Origin: Buxus sempervirens
Taxonomy: Eukaryota; Streptophyta; Magnoliopsida; Buxales; Buxaceae
Direction of reading: 5' to 3'
DNA: 64,000 nucleotides
Assembly (NCBI GenBank): GCA_947561395.2
Contig: OX387193.1
Coordinates: 36,096,255 to 36,160,254 of the forward strand
The number at the start of each line of letters is the position of its first letter. The stretch's first letter is position 1. Positions 11,630-23,136 of the stretch are shown piece after piece. The notes under the pieces are model-generated. The model was not told the DNA's origin and did not search any database. It was given only the letters and a program-made list of their open reading frames with translations. Both the position numbers and the translations under genes were made by a program.

Positions 11630-12640
11630 ATTAACTTGCTCTGTAGACTCTTCTTGCAAAGTGGGACACATATTCGTGGCATGTCCCATAACTGAACAAA
11701 TACCACACGCTTTCACTTGTTGAATACCACCTGCAGCCATTTGTCTCACCAAAGAGGTTAATCCAGCTATTTTTTGCTCAAGAGTGAAGTTATTGACTTC
11801 ATTAACCTTCTTTGGTGGAGGATCATGTCTTGTGCCAAACTGTTGGGTATTGGCAGCCATGTTGGAGATCAAATTTCTGGCTGCTTCTGGTGTTTTATCT
11901 ACTAAGGCACCACCGCTTGCTGCATCTATCATGCTCCTATCTTGTGGGAAGAGTCCCTCATAAAAGTATTGGATTAGAAGCTGCTCACTAATCTGATGAT
12001 GAGGACAACTGGCACACAATTTCTTGAAGCGCTCCCAATACTCATATAATGTCTCTCCATTGTACTGTCTGATTCCACATATCTCTTTTCGGATGTTTGC
12101 AGCTTTAGAGGCGGGGAAGTACTTCTCCAAAAACAACCTTTTCATCTCCATCCATGTATTTATGGATCCTGAAGGTAAATAATAAAGCCAATCCTTAGCT
12201 ACTTCCGCTAGAGAGAATGGAAAAGCTCTCAATTTAATTTGCTCCTCAGTAATGCCTGCCGGCTTCATAGTTGCACACACCACATGAAACTCCTTCAAGT
12301 GTTTATGAGGATCTTCACCAACAAAACCACGAAAAGAAGGCAAAAGATGGATTAGTCCAGATTTCAACTCAAAATCCACATCCAAATTAGGGTATTCAAT
12401 ACAAAGAGGTTGTTGGTTCAAATTTGGAGCCGCTAACTCCTTAAGGGTTCTGTTTACTTTTGCTGCCATGGTTTCTGATTCTGATTCACTTGAGGAATCA
12501 CTTGACGAAGAGGAGATATTTGATGTAATGCTTAAACTCTGTTGACCCGCTTCTTCGGTTTTCTCTCTTTTTAACCTTCTAATGGTCCGTTCAATCTCTG
12601 GATCAAGTGGAAGGATTTCAGATTTGCCCAAACGTTGCAT
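11630..12640 (-). CDS. gag: Athila Gag, N-terminal two thirds
   Basis: An open frame starts at the ATG ending at 12640, about 80 bp downstream of the primer-binding site, as expected for this lineage. Order along the protein: a charged and serine-rich N-terminus, the retrotransposon Gag domain (HLKEFHVVCATMKP, AFPFSLAEVAKDWLYYL, LFLEKYFPASKAANIRKEI, ETLYEYWERFKKLCASCPHH), then a CX2CX4HX4C zinc knuckle (CGICSVMGHATNMC). Gag forms the virus-like particle and binds RNA. True Athila sequence stops at 11630, where the solo LTR inserts. The open frame running on to 11531 is chimeric and uses LTR sequence. The remaining gag lies at 6412-5625. Confidence 0.93.
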
Positions 12641-12720
12641 ACACCTATTTTTACCAAATAAAAAGGAACAATAAACTAATCAGAAAATAATAAAAAGGAA
12701 CGAATCAATAAAACAACTAG

Positions 12721-12738
12721 TCCCCGGTAACGGTGCCA
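12721..12738 (-). other. Primer-binding site of Athila (tRNA-Asp type)
   Basis: The plus strand reads tccccggtaacggtgcca, which is the 3' end of plant tRNA-Asp except for two C-to-T changes. It lies seven bases beyond the LTR end and about 80 bp before gag, the standard Athila arrangement. Confidence 0.85.
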
Positions 12739-12744
12739 AAATTT

Positions 12745-14391
12745 TGATGCGTGCCGAATGCAACAAAATAAATTACTCTTTTCACAACTAAATAGCTATG
12801 GATGAATGAGGTCGATCCCATGGAGACTAGTGTCAATTAACTCGTCACAAGATTATATTCAAATAGATTTAGGGGAGAAGGAAATTTTCAGATTAGTTAA
12901 CTCAAGCCAAACAAACAAAAAATAAATAAAATCTAAAGAAGTAATCAGTGAGAAAGAATCCGGTCAAGAGCAAACGTTACCTTTGAATTACCAGCCGATC
13001 ATTGACAACACCTAAAAGTACACCAATCAATAATTGTCACTCAGTCTAAGTTAATCTAAAGTATAGATTAATCCTGCTCTCCTTGATCATCAAATACAAT
13101 AAGCATGATATTTGAATCCTTATTATTGAACCACCTAGAATAAGCTCTCTACGTGTAATTCAATAATTGCATTAACGAACTAGAGAATGACCGAAACAGA
13201 TAATCAACTCACAAGCTCGGTTGGTTTAATCTGCACTTTATTCTTCTTAGGATTAATATGATATCAATATTAGAAATCAATAACCCTAATTGCCACTTAT
13301 GATCAAATTTCATAACATGTACGTATTAGAAAGTTTAATCTGGCTTTCATTCACTGATCTTAATTACAGAGAGGACCTCCTATGCAACTAAGAACAAGAA
13401 TTTCTTTCAATCAACAAAGAAGAACAAAAGATAGCAAACATAATCAGTATATAAAAAAAATCAAAACAAAGGTCTCACGGCTGATCCTTCGAAGTATGCT
13501 CTCTTGAACCGAATGAGAAATTTAGCCTTGCATCTTCAAGAGAAGAAAATAAAACCAGTCTTGTTTCTTCTTCTCCCTCTTTCTCTCTTCTCTTCCACGC
13601 CCAGAAAATCCCCCTCTCCAAAAGCTGCCCTGGATTTTTTTTCAAAATTCTCCTTCTCTTGATTTTTTGGAAACTAACGTTTTTTTCCTCCTATCACAAT
13701 GGAATTACTTCTTCAAATCAAATCCCCCAGACCTGTCCAACAACTCACGGACTCTTCTAATGTAAATCCTCATCTTGTGGGACCCAACCAAACAATTAAA
13801 ATAGGCTTCTAGATAAATCTTCAATTAAACACTCAAATCCAACTCAAACTCAGACTTCTGAAACTTGCGGACAATTTTTGGATAGGAATTCTTAACTTTT
13901 GGACGTCTATCTCTTCGTAGAAATTGTATCCCTGGATGTTTAGATGAATTTAGGCTTTTGAATCACTCAATTTGGACATCGGACGCTCAAGTTATGGGCT
14001 TTTAAAGCTTTAGTGCGTGAACAGAAATCCCAGTCCGATCAGGATCCGAATCAGCTTTCTAGATCTGATTTTGAAGCAACATTTGGAGGCTCAAATGAAC
14101 TCAGATTTTTTATAAATCATACCATTCTAGAAATCTCAGGACGTCCTCTACAAAAGCTCTGAAGACCACTTTCACATTCTGGAACTCTAATGTGACCAAA
14201 ATCCTGCAAGAAGTTCAGAAGGTCAAAATACTAAAAAGCTTGAGTTTTTCCAATTATAACCACAATTTACTCTAACCCTTCCAAAATTGCCTTAACTACA
14301 AAAACAAGTATAAATTAACATAACAAGGCCTAAAACAATTCCAAAAGACTAAATGCAAGACTAATAAATATATAAAAATATGCACTTATCA
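12745..14391 (-). mobile_element. Athila LTR (5' LTR of the minus-strand element), 1647 bp
   Basis: On the minus strand it begins TGATAAGTGC and ends CGCATCA, with short inverted ends TGAT/ATCA. The tRNA-Asp PBS follows immediately. CTTAC at 14392-14396 is the expected right-hand TSD, but its partner lies left of the window. I see no gene inside. The sequence is AT-rich, with a pyrimidine-rich tract around 13565-13640. Confidence 0.85.
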
Positions 14392-14830
14392 CTTACTAAG
14401 ACATTCGTCTCACAGTTGCTTTACCATCTTATTTTTTAGATCCGTCAACGTCTGGTGTGAAGGACCAGACTGGGGATAGAGGAAAGGAAAAAGTAATTGG
14501 GTACAGAGAGGAAGACTACTATAGGCCTTAGGATTTGATACTCATTGTACATGTTATAGTTTCTTTTGGATTTGTAACACTACACTTTGAGATGAGTGAT
14601 AGAATTCCATATTTTATAATATCCAACAACTTCATGATTTATTTTGAAATCCACCACAGCATTGTTTCTTGTACACTGTTATTACCCACATGTATGAACT
14701 GTTTAGCACTTTCACCCTCATTAGAAAAAGTTTTTAAATTATCCGCATTTCATTAGTTCGAAAGACCAACCTGTGACGGCCAGGGACGAGTTTGTGCTTG
14801 GAGGGGCAGACCTGGTTCTGGGTCGTGACA
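14392..14830 (+). mobile_element. 3' end of a long LTR hosting the Athila insertion
   Basis: It resumes with 'cttactaagacattcgtctcac', a diverged form of the conserved hairpin region found in other LTRs here. An acceptor-like TTTTTTAG follows (ending about 14440), and it ends GGGTCGTGACA at 14830. AGATT at 14831-14835 is the probable TSD. The start lies left of the window. No coding sequence is seen. Confidence 0.65.
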
Positions 14831-15501
14831 AGATTAGTTGTATTTATCGAAGATCCATATATCTATGATCGGATTGGTATTCCCCTAGTTACTTATTTGT
14901 AGTTGATTGGATTGTTCACGCCAGCCTATCTGTGTATCTCGGGGGTGATCCGCATTGATGGTTGACGGAGGAATGGATGACCATGTATCTCGGCTCCATT
15001 ATCATGTAAGCCATGAGGTGGCAACTATGGGGACAAAAATAGCTTATTAAGTGGTTTCAGTTCATGAGTCCTGTCATGTCACACATGCTTGGTTTGGTTC
15101 GATGAGTGCTTAAAATATAATTATCGTTATTTTGTTTTATCGTTTCACCTCATGAATTATTTTGAGAAAATTATGGATTATTTTTCCTCATGCACATTGC
15201 TACTTGTTGAGATTTATTCTCAATACAGTTTTTCCCATTTTTCAGGTACTCTTGGCGAGGACGACATGCTTTGGGCTAGTGTGTAAAAGGGTAGTATTTT
15301 AGTTGTAGATTAGTTTATGAGTAGAGAAAATTTTGTAAATGATAAAACTAAATTATTTGTGAACATTATTACATATTTCCGCACATAACTCTGATAATAA
15401 AAGGAATAAAAAGTTTTAAATTATTCTGGATTTTAGATGATTTTGCCCTCTTTCACTAACACCTCGGGTTTGGGATAATTATCCGGATCCGAGGCATTAC
15501 A
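14831..15501 (+). mobile_element. 3' end of a family A LTR
   Basis: Closely resembles 23142-23664: the same 'gtggc...aactatggg' segment, a CATGCACATTGCTACTTGTT block, acceptor-like TTTTTCAG/GTACTCTTGG near 15245, and the ending GAGGCATTACA at 15501. GGTGT at 15502-15506 would be its TSD. Its start is left of the window, and the LTR ending at 14830 is inserted within it. Confidence 0.75.
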
Positions 15502-16200
15502 GGTGTTGTCAATGCCGAAACTTGGAGTAGGCCGACATTGGATGACGAAACCTAGAGTAGGCCGTCATTTCAATATCTGAAACCCTTAATAGGCCTGATA
15601 TGGAGGCGTGGACTTGACTATGATGTGGCTATTGTCTATGTTGACACTTGTTATGGTTTGAGTTATATCTATTATGTTGTTTTGGAATAATTGGTTTCAT
15701 CGAGACTTGGTTACATGGTTATATTGGGTTTCATGGTTATTCACGTGATTTGATATTGATGCTATGGATTTGATTTATATGCTGGATTACATGAGTTATA
15801 TTATATTTCATTGCTGGATTATTGTGGGATTATTCTTATTCATCGAGTTATCACCACTGTTATATGCTTTATATCCGATCAATGTTTTATAACTATGAAA
15901 AATGTATTTGAGCATGCATGTGCTGCTTACTAGGATATTCATATCTCATTCCATTTTGTTTTATTTTGTTTTTAGTTGCTCTTGGAGAGGATGATACAGA
16001 AGGGTAGATTCTTGGATCATTTGAGTTTCAGATTAGAAATATGTTATTCCATATTGTGTTGGGTTTTAGTTGACTCTGATTTTATGGTATATGTTTATTT
16101 TATGTTTTCCTTCACTCTGATATAGCGATCCTGTGTGAAAAATTAACCCTTCGGAAACGAGTTACGGTTTTATTACGTAACCCGGATCCGGGGCATTATA
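15502..16200 (+). mobile_element. 3' part of the 5' LTR of the chromovirus (family C)
   Basis: Contains 'gccgaaac..ggagtaggcc' repeats closely matching 60640-61000, a TATTCATATCTCA hairpin remnant near 15945, an acceptor-like TTTTTAG near 15975, GGAGAGGATGATACAGAAGGG, and the terminus CCGGGGCATTATA at 16200 (TA in place of CA, one transition). A primer-binding site follows at once, which proves that this class of 3-kb sequence is an LTR. Confidence 0.85.
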
Positions 16201-16202
16201 GA

Positions 16203-16213
16203 TGGTATCAGAG
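16203..16213 (+). other. Primer-binding site of the chromovirus (initiator tRNA-Met type)
   Basis: TGGTATCAGAG lies two bases after the LTR end at 16200. This is the standard primer site of many plant Ty3/gypsy chromoviruses. Confidence 0.88.
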
Positions 16214-17387
16214 AATATCAGAGTTTTGAAAGGAAACATGATCTAAGAAACCCATAGGATGGCCTTAGGGGTTGTGTGCTCGTTAGATAGCACTCTTTAC
16301 TTATGAATTTTAGGGTGAGAGTGTTACTTCCACAATATAGCAATTAGTCTTTATTGTTAAAGGTAAGTTACTTGTTTCTTTATGATATACTTATCTGTGA
16401 TGGTATGGTTTGTTAATTGTGATGTAGAGTTTTATTATTAATATGGTATGATTAGAGGAAAATTTTTGAAGATCAATTCAGAATGTAATTGAGGATCTCG
16501 AGAAGTAGTTGATTTTGAGATAAACAAAAATGAATATTTGGGGTTGATGAGATTATTTCTGATTGTTTAATACTCATATATGAAGCAAGAATTTGGTGAT
16601 GATTGATTAAGTATGCAAAGTATTGTGTGCTTAATTGGATAATGAGCCAGTTGTATATAACCATACTCTGATAATGTAAGGCATCAGCCAATGCTGAACA
16701 CATGCTTGAGTATTAAGTTTTATACAAATGGGGTACGTACTATAATACTTATATGTATATGAGGAAACTTGTGTATTTGCTATTTTGTTTAATTCAAATC
16801 AGAAAGGGATCTACATGATTTCTTCCCTATCTTTCATATAGGTGCACATATATGTAAAGGATTAGTGGTAGAAAATCATGATGTTTGTAAAACCCTGGAT
16901 TTTCCTAAAAATAAAATAAATAATTAAGGAATAAATTATGGAGGAAAATACTAAGGATTATAATAGTAGGAGAATTAAAGAGAGATATAAAGGTTAAAAT
17001 AGGAAATTAAAGAGGAAGGGTAATTTGGTCATTTCAATTTGTTAAATTCATGAAAGAAAATAAGATAATTAGTTATTAAGTCAACAAATTCAACTAGACA
17101 AAATCTTAGCTTAGTTGGATGTAAAATAATGAAATTAAGGCTTAAAGGGTGGAAAAAGGGCCTAATGGTAATTATACTATTTAGGGTCCAAAATATAGGT
17201 AATTTGAGTGAATAGTAAAAGTCTAATTTCAATTTAAAATTAGGAATAAGATTAAGCACGAAAATTAATTAGGAGATTCCTTAAAAGAGGGTTAAAGGAG
17301 TTAAATTAAGGAGAAGGGTAGAAAAGGGAATACACTTAGTATATTGGAGTAAGCTAAACGTAATTAGAATTGATCTATTAGAGAGGC

Positions 17388-17395
17388 TATAAAAG
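17388..17395 (+). promoter_or_regulatory. TATA box of family A LTR
   Basis: TATAAAAG lies about 500 bp into the LTR. The homologous position in the twin copy also has a TATA box (TATAAAAA, 24712-24719). Transcription would start about 30 bp downstream. Confidence 0.6.
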
Positions 17396-19393
17396 AGAGG
17401 TTTAAAGAGTGTTTTAGGTTTTCAAAATAAGTTAGAAGGAGAGGGAAATTCGTGCATAAGTGATAAGAGCCAAAAATAGAAGGAAAGAAGAGAGAAAAGA
17501 AAGGAGGAATTAGAAAGAAGAGAAGTTCATAGATAGCCGACCAGCCAACTTTGAATGGCGAGCTTGGAATATCCAACCGTTGGAATGGGCTGAAAGTTTA
17601 GGGTTATGTTCTAATCATGGAAGACTTCAAACTGAACGGTGAAGATCTAAATTGGAGAAGTATAGAGGGGTGCGGTCGAGCTCCAAAAACGGGCATAGGC
17701 GAAGTTTCTGAAAAATCTGGGTTCATCATAAGGTAAGTAGTAAACCCTTGAAACTGGAGGAACTGCATGTTTTCTCGTGATTTTAATGTTTGATCGTGAT
17801 GTTTTTGAAGTTGGATTTCATGGGAAAAGCTTATTTGTTTATAAAAAAAATTGTTTGGTGATTTAACTTTCTTTAGAAATCAAGAAAAGGTTGATCATGG
17901 TGAGTTTGAACTTAAAAAGAAACTCAAGATAAGGAGAAAGGTGATAGGATTAGTTTAGGGTTGTCCCAGAACTAGTTTAGGAAGGAAATTAGATGTTTAG
18001 AATCAAAACAAGTAAATAGTATGTATAGAAAGTTCTAAATTTTCCGTAAATTGAAGAAAAACAGTGTTATAACTGGAGCGCTCGATACACCACTCGAGTG
18101 TTACCTCAGGCGATAGGCCTTTGAAAAATAACATAACCTAAAAACTTAACAGCTAGAGCAGTCGCTCGAGCGACCCTTCGAGTGACCAACTGTCTGAAAT
18201 TTCTAAACTTGGGATTCGTGCCCAGATTCAATTTCTAATGATTTTTCTTGGAGTTTTAATGTTGTAACACCTGTAAATAGGGTAATTTTAGATGTAAGAA
18301 GTGACGGAATTAAATTTGGAAAAAAGTGTAATTATTTGGGACAATGAATGTAATAAGAATCAAAGGAGATTAGTTAAGGTAAACCTATGCACTCAGACTA
18401 TTTCCATTAGGACTCTAGGTATGAAACCTAGTCTAACAAGTCATAATAGACCTAAATTAACTTCTGGAAAGAATCAATAACATAACCCAAAGGTTTTAGA
18501 GATTTAGGGTATTAGTTGGTAATTAAGGATTTTAGGACGAACCAAAGTGTAAGATTTGGAGTAAACTTTGTAAGAAATAAAGAATAACCTAAATACTGAA
18601 TTAGAAAGATAAACTAAGTATGTCCACACTAACACGACTCAAATCTGAACCTTTTATTTAGAATTTGTGTAAACTCTCGTACTTTTCTTATTAAATGATC
18701 TGGAACTTTGTTTAAGAACTGTTTAATGGTTATTTTGAACATCTTTTGGTTGGACACCGTGGTTTTGGAAATTATCGTTGGACACAGCACTTGGGACATG
18801 TTTCTAATTATTGGTATGAGGTTTATCATTGAATATTGAGTCTTTGAGTTATTCAAGGTTTTGATTGTGAGTTGTGTCTAGTGGGCAATGCTTAGTATGG
18901 ATCCATAGCTTAGCTAGGAAATGAAAGGAAATTGGATGATAAGTTATTCTTGTTCGGAACTCCCCAGTATGCGGTCCGTCGTACTAGCAGGTGCGGGCGA
19001 CGTAGGCAGCAATCCTCGACCGCTGCAGGTGCAGCCTGGTCTTATCTGAGGTTGTTTTCGGTAAACGAATTTCATTTTGTTATTCAGGTCATCATCCGCA
19101 TGCTTCAATGAGACATCGATTTTCTCAAGCATTATATTGTTCATGTTAGTAGGTTACTTGTGACTCGCACATTGGAGCTATGATTTGGCCGTGCCTAAGG
19201 ATCACTCGTGACTTGCACATGCACTAGTATTAGACGTGTTTGTTGTGGGTCCATTAATCCTTGATTGGATTGGTATGGCCTCCACGGAAGCGGTACCCTT
19301 TATGGGATTTTATTTGGATTGTGGATTGTACTCGCCAACCCATTCGTGGGTGGTCCGCGTTGATGGTTGACGGAGAAGATGGTAGTGACTGCA

Positions 19394-22300
19394 TGTAATG
19401 CCCTGGATCCGGGTTATGTGAAATGACCGTAACTCGTATCCGAAGGTTAACTAAAATTTCACAAGATCCCAACAGAGTATAAGAAACATGACATAAATGA
19501 ACAAAAAAATTCAGTTTCAGATATGAAGGTTCGCTAAAAGTTCCCAAACACCATCCAACCATGAAGTACAATAATCATAAGCTACTCACAATATCCAAAA
19601 TAAACCAGACAACTACAAGTCTCTACTCAGCAAAATATTCCTCCTCACGATACTCTGGATAGTTCGCTGGAATATCAACACCCCCGGTATCGTCCTCACC
19701 GAGATCTAAAACCAAAACAAAACAGTGAGATACGAATATCTCAGCAAGCAGCAATGCATGCACAGAATACAATTATAACAGTTCTAAACCATGCATAAGT
19801 TGTAATCAATTAAGTTTAAGGTTAGCCTCGATTAATCCGAATAATCTCGACAATCATACTAGGTAACAAAATTAGATTTGAGATAATATATATATATACA
19901 CATTGGGACTCATGAAGTTTGTCTATTTTGTGAAGCTAAGCACTAGTGTTCCAAACAATCCAGTAGAAATACTGCAACAGCTCAAACAAACCAATTCATC
20001 GCCCTCATGGCGGAAATACTCGTGTGACCTCACCCTCATGGTGGAAAGGGAGTTCCTGCAGCACTTCCCTCATGGAAGGCATCTCCATCATGGAGGAAAT
20101 GCACTAAGGAACCCTAAACTTAATCCAAACAAAATGTACAAAATTTACTTACAACTCAACTGTGGATCCACACTAAGTCTTGCCCTTATTGCTTTGGCAA
20201 ACTTATCAAATCATTTACTAATTCAGCATAAAGTCATGCTCAATGAAAACCAAGTCATTTATATATGGTAATACCAAATTCAGTTCCAAAGAAACACTAA
20301 AACCATCCAATAATAAAAGTTTACAGCAATGGTACATACAGTGAAAATATTTTTTACTTAAAACCAAAAATGATAACCAGCGAATATTCGAAGAAAACAC
20401 CATCAATTTCTATTTAGGTCATAATAGAAACCAACTAATTTCATTGGTATTAAAATCTGTCCCAGAAATTTCTGATACTCAACTCTTTATTAGCTTCAAC
20501 AAAATTTCAGATTTACTACTCTCTTTTCTAATTTGTTCTAATATTAATTACTTCCTATATTTTTACTGTTAAGAGAGTTCCCAAAAGTCACTAACAACTC
20601 TTGAACCTCATTTGATCCTTGATTAACTCAAATGAAATAATAAATCATGCTTGACACCATGATAACTAAGAAAGGACCACATGCTGCTGAAAACCAGCTC
20701 ATACACTTGCTTCCATGTTTCATAACCTCTCAATCCCTTTTATTTATTTATCGAAAATAAATTACTAATAACACTTGCGAATCTAATGACCCTGGATTGA
20801 AAATGATGAGAGAACTTAAAACTCAATTAATTAGTCCGCTGCACCTAGTATGAAACAAGTGCCAAACCTCTAATCATAGGAATTCAGATTTGTTAACTTC
20901 CTCTAGATGATCCCAATACTATTTACTCCATAAACTTTGTTATCAAACTAATTACCATGGGTTTCTAATAGTTCTAAAATACTTCTCGAATTAATTAAGT
21001 GCAATAACCAAAAAGACTTGACCCAAAAACTAAGTTTAGAACATCCACCATGGATGCTGCAGAATTTTTACCTTGTATTTCCAACTTGCCTCGCCTCCAA
21101 TTTCTCTAGGACTAAACTGATACCAACCCTCTAGACCACCTTTAGCACAACACATAGAATATAAATAGCTCAGATCAACACCTCCGAAATTAATCTAAAC
21201 AGGTTTTATCACTCTCCTAGCTTACACGCCCAACATGGTTTCCCACAAACCTGTAACTTGCTGCAGATGAAAAATGCTTTAGGACTGAGCTAACTCCATG
21301 TAACCAACCCTCTTCTAGTACCATGGAAAACATCCATATAACACAATCAAATTTATTGAGATTAAACGAATATGCCCAGATATGAGTTCAGCTTTAACAT
21401 AAATTTGAACTTATCTGAGTTTAAGTTACAGCTCATAGCTGAACTTATATAACCTGAACTAATTCTGAACTTGGAAAATCTGTACTCATGACAATCTGAA
21501 CTTAGTAAAATTTTGCAACTTCTATAAATCTGAACCAATCTTCTCCATTGCAACCATTTCTAACCACTTGGACATTATTCAAATAACACAATCATACTAA
21601 CTTGAATTAAATCTAAACATGCTAAATCTGAATCTGGAAACATATCTCAGAACAATTTCTGGTTTCCTTACTAAAAATCTGTACTCAAGACAATCTGAAC
21701 TTACTAAAAATCTGAATTCATTAAATCTGGAAAATCTGTACTCATGACAATCTGAACTTACTAAAAATCTGAACTTAGTAAATTTCTGAACTTAGTAAAT
21801 TGCTGAACTCTATAAATTTTTGAACTCTATAAATTTCTTAACTTAGTAAATTTCTGAACTTAGTAAATTGCTGAACTCTATAAATTTCTGAACTTAGTAA
21901 ATTTCTGAACTCTATAAATTTCTGAACTTAGTAAATTTCTGAGAACACTATATAAATCTGAACTTAGTAAATTTCTGAGAACTCTATAAATCTGAAGTTA
22001 GTAAATTTTTGCAACTTCTATAAATCTGAACCAATCTTCTCCATTGCAACCATTTCTAACCACTTGAACATTATTCAAATAACACAATCATACTAACTTG
22101 AATTAAATCTAAACATGCTAAATCTGAATCTGGAAACATATCTCAGAACAATTTCTGGTTTCCTTAAACCTGAATCCATAATACACATTCCATGCAAGCA
22201 AAGGTATTTGGAAAAACTATACTAAGAACCCCACTAAAACAGTTTGGATTTAATTGAACTAAGCCAACATTGCATCATAAATTAAACGCCCAAACATGCA

Positions 22301-23136
22301 CAGATTCTATCAATTTCGTTCAATTCAAATCTAAGTTTCAGGATGTCCACATAACACACGAAAATCATGACATTTGAAAGGGCTACTTGCCTTATATTTG
22401 CTGGCATGCAAACTTCAAATAACCAGCAATGAAACTCAGATGTTCACCATGTCCATAACCACTTCACAATCTGGAAATGATTGCAGAAAATTTTCAGATC
22501 TAAGATCTACTCGTCCAGCTCATAATTTCTCATGAGACTTGTTATAACCTAACCAAAAATAAGTTCTTACCTGATCTGGACGTCTGGAACACTCTACCAC
22601 TTGAACTTGCTGCAGAAATTTTTTTCCAGAACTCCAAAAGAATCTCTGGTTCTCCACCTTCTGCTGCTCTCTCCCTTTTTCTTTTTCTCCAGCAACAACG
22701 AAGCTCTAGAAGGCCCTTCCTTTTGCTGCTCCTCTTTTTCTCCAGCAACCCTTGGAAGCTAAAGAGCAACCTCCAGGAGCTCTCATCGTGAACCCCTTGC
22801 ATGTGCTCAACCTTTCAGCTCCCACTTAATGATCTGTTGTAGTGCTCCTCCACCCAACTTCCTACACTATGACACATTAACCCTTAGCTCCCTAATTAGC
22901 CATTAAACAAATACAACCTCCACTATGCAATTATATTTAATAGGGTTCCCAAATTAATATTTCTTGACCATTGAAATTAAAATGTAACTCCACTTACCCT
23001 AGCTTATACCAATTCCAATTTTTCTAAAATTCCCCAAATGCCCTTGCGAAACATCCACCTGAAATTCCACCAAAAATAATTATTAAAATTTCTAAATATT
23101 TTCCTCCAATTAAAATTCTAAAATCTGGGTTTTACA
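19394..23136 (-). mobile_element. Solo LTR, family C, reverse orientation, 3743 bp
   Basis: The plus strand starts TGTAATGCCCTGGATCCGGG and ends TCTGGGTTTTACA. TSD CTGCA (19389-19393 and 23137-23141) is perfect. It matches the 872-3981 copy in both the leader and the 'cctccatgatgg' zone (20030-20100, inverted). On the minus strand there are a donor-like CAG/GTAAGAAC near 22570, a second donor-like AAG/GCAAGTAGCC near 22390, a hairpin at 19726-19743 and an acceptor-like TTTTAG near 19710. It is longer than its relatives because of the array at 21380-22040. Confidence 0.92.
21380..22040. repeat. Expanded array of 'ctgaacttagtaaatttctg' units
   Basis: About 20-bp AT-rich units (tctgaacttagtaaatttct and ctgaactctataaatttctg variants) are repeated many times between 21700 and 22000. 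They are bordered by two longer near-copies of a segment beginning 'ctataaatctgaaccaatctt' (about 21520-21660 and 22018-22160), so a duplication of over 140 bp frames the array. It accounts for the extra length of this LTR. Confidence 0.85.

Larger units (their letters stand above)
120..14391 (-). mobile_element. Athila-type Ty3/gypsy retrotransposon, partial, minus strand, interrupted
   Basis: Reading leftward on the minus strand the order is LTR (14391-12745), tRNA-Asp primer-binding site (12738-12721), gag (from 12640), protease, reverse transcriptase and RNase H. Integrase and the second LTR lie beyond the left edge or are lost. Two solo LTRs split the coding region at 872-3981 and 6413-11629. 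Removing each insertion with one TSD copy restores a continuous Athila protein reading frame across the junction. The coding region carries at least four in-frame stops and one frameshift, so the element is dead. It sits inside another LTR, which resumes at 14392. Confidence 0.93.

Noticed and set aside
18260..18300. TGTAACACCTGTAAATAGGG as the start of another insertion
   Set aside because: The same sequence is present at 28579 in the twin LTR with the same flanks, so it is part of the family A LTR.
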